NCBI GenBank assembly: GCA_014898415.1
Contig: RCTD01000027.1
Coordinates: 62,001 to 126,000 of the forward strand
Direction: 5' to 3'
Source: Stromatinia cepivora
Lineage: Eukaryota; Ascomycota; Leotiomycetes; Helotiales; Sclerotiniaceae
DNA: 64,000 nt
Positions 63,127-64,000 of the stretch are shown here, in pieces. Numbering within the stretch: position 1 is the first letter of the stretch; each line of letters starts with the position of its first letter. The notes beneath the pieces are model-generated. The model saw only the letters and a program-made list of their open reading frames with translations. It was not told where the DNA came from and made no database searches. A program made the translations under genes and the position numbers.

Positions 63127-64000
63127 CTAAAATTTCCTCCTCCTAAACTCAAGCTGTCCAGTCGGGTCTGGAGTGACGTTGATATCGTATACATAGTTTT
63201 TGGGTCTCTCTCCCCCCCTTCCCTCCTCATCGCCCACCAGCCTAATATCCCAATGTCTTAACAACTCGACCACCACAACCTTAATCTCCAAACCCGCGAA
63301 GAAGCGACCAGGACATGCATGACTCTGTAAGATTGGGAGTCAGTAACTGCTGATTAAGGAATGATTTTTAAAGGAATCAAAGAAAATAAGGAACCAAAAC
63401 TGTGTTAGAAAAACAAAAGAGCATGCGTGAGAAAACATAAAAATTGGGTTAAAATCGAGGAAAAGAGTTGAATGTTAAAGAACAAAAGATTCAGTGAACC
63501 CAGTAAACATACTCCGTGTCCGAAATTCATGCTTTGTTTACTTGTCGTTACAAATTGAAATTTGGATTCGTTGCCGGGCGTGGCGCGCAGTGAGGACCAG
63601 CGGAAGGGGGAGAAGGTGCTAGGGGGGTCAAAGGGGGCAATAACGGAGGGGTCGTGGGGAATGGGAGAGAGGTCGGGGCCGGAGATGTTGATTGTGACGG
63701 CGTCGTAGCATATGCGGCTTGCCTTGGGGATGGTATGGCCAGTAGAGAGGTAGAGGGGGGAAGTAGTTTGCCGGAGGTTTGTAACTAGGCTTTGTTAGTA
63801 AATGGATTCTTAGTATTTCCTACTTCCATATGTACTATCTCTTCGAACGTATCGGAAAGGAGTATAAATACTATAAACTTACCCAAAAATGGAGGATTAC
63901 ACCTCTGACTTTCCTTCAAGAAACTATCCAATTTCTTTAATTTGGTGAATGACTGTTTCTTTAAATTCTGAGATCCATTGCCATCAACTTCATACCCATC
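63127..64000 (-). CDS. Cytochrome P450 monooxygenase, C-terminal part (cut by window end)
   Basis: Haem-thiolate monooxygenase. Three exons on the minus strand: from beyond 64,000 to 63,883, 63,784-63,513 and 63,324-63,127 (stop TAG at 63,127-63,129). About 195 residues are visible, the last 40 percent of a usual 500-residue P450. Exon 1 has the K-helix ExxR motif in LKKLDSFLKESQR, a signature of fungal microsomal P450s. Exon 2 contains the PERF-like region FDPPSTFSPFRW. The haem-binding loop FGHGSHACPGRFFAG, with the Cys ligand, is joined across the second intron. The tail ends with TPDPTGQLEFRRRKF. Introns are 63,785-63,882 (GTAAGT donor, TACTAAC branch, CTAG acceptor) and 63,325-63,512 (GTATGT donor, TTACAG acceptor). 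Reading frames join exactly. The KESQR-NPP and CPGRFFA style resembles CYP68-type and ent-kaurene oxidase-like enzymes, but substrate cannot be inferred. The N-terminal anchor lies outside the window. It appears intact despite lying near the transposon island. Confidence 0.95.

Overview
The window looks like a filamentous ascomycete (Pezizomycotina) chromosome; Leotiomycetes is my guess, not a demonstration. The evidence is short spliceosomal introns with CTAAT or TACTAAC branch sites, a TALE homeobox gene, a fungal cytochrome P450, and a huge AT-rich block in which repeat copies differ almost only by C-to-T and G-to-A changes, the signature of repeat-induced point mutation (RIP).

Layout. 1-14,640 is gene-poor DNA of ordinary composition. 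It holds one confident gene, a homeodomain transcription factor (5,561-7,044, one intron, long pyrimidine-rich leader). It also has a second pyrimidine-rich leader-like tract with no gene behind it (about 11,990-12,758) and a decayed gene made of internal repeats (13,930-14,616) at the edge of the AT block. 14,640-62,680 is an AT-rich isochore made of dead transposons and microsatellites, with no intact gene I can support. 62,684-62,865 is a probable solo LTR. From 63,127 to the window end lies the 3' part of a P450 gene on the minus strand.

The isochore resolves into nested insertions, mostly confirmed by target-site duplications (TSDs). The outermost is a Gypsy-type element H (15,790-55,818, TSD ATATC, coding on minus). 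Inserted in H are F1 (16,584-18,387, TSD ATTAT), Copia-A (19,103-29,136, TSD AATAA), Gypsy-E (33,726-52,159, TSD CTTTT) and a Tc1-like DNA transposon (52,432-53,800, TA). Copia-A carries F2 (19,962-21,763, TSD CAATC). Gypsy-E carries Copia-C (37,314-49,252), which carries Copia-B (39,528-44,696, TSD GAAAA). To the right lie a further LTR pair G (56,412-60,516), an inverted copy of part of H, three microsatellites and a second Tc1 remnant.

Three points deserve most attention. In the six LTR families where I compared copies, the outermost part of each LTR is spared from RIP while the inward-facing copy is degraded. Copia-A carries about 1.9 kb downstream of pol with open antisense frames that look like membrane proteins. 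Three otherwise unrelated LTR families share an ATCACGTG motif. No gene cluster or operon-like cooperation is visible; the unit here is a heterochromatin-like transposon island between two ordinary gene regions.
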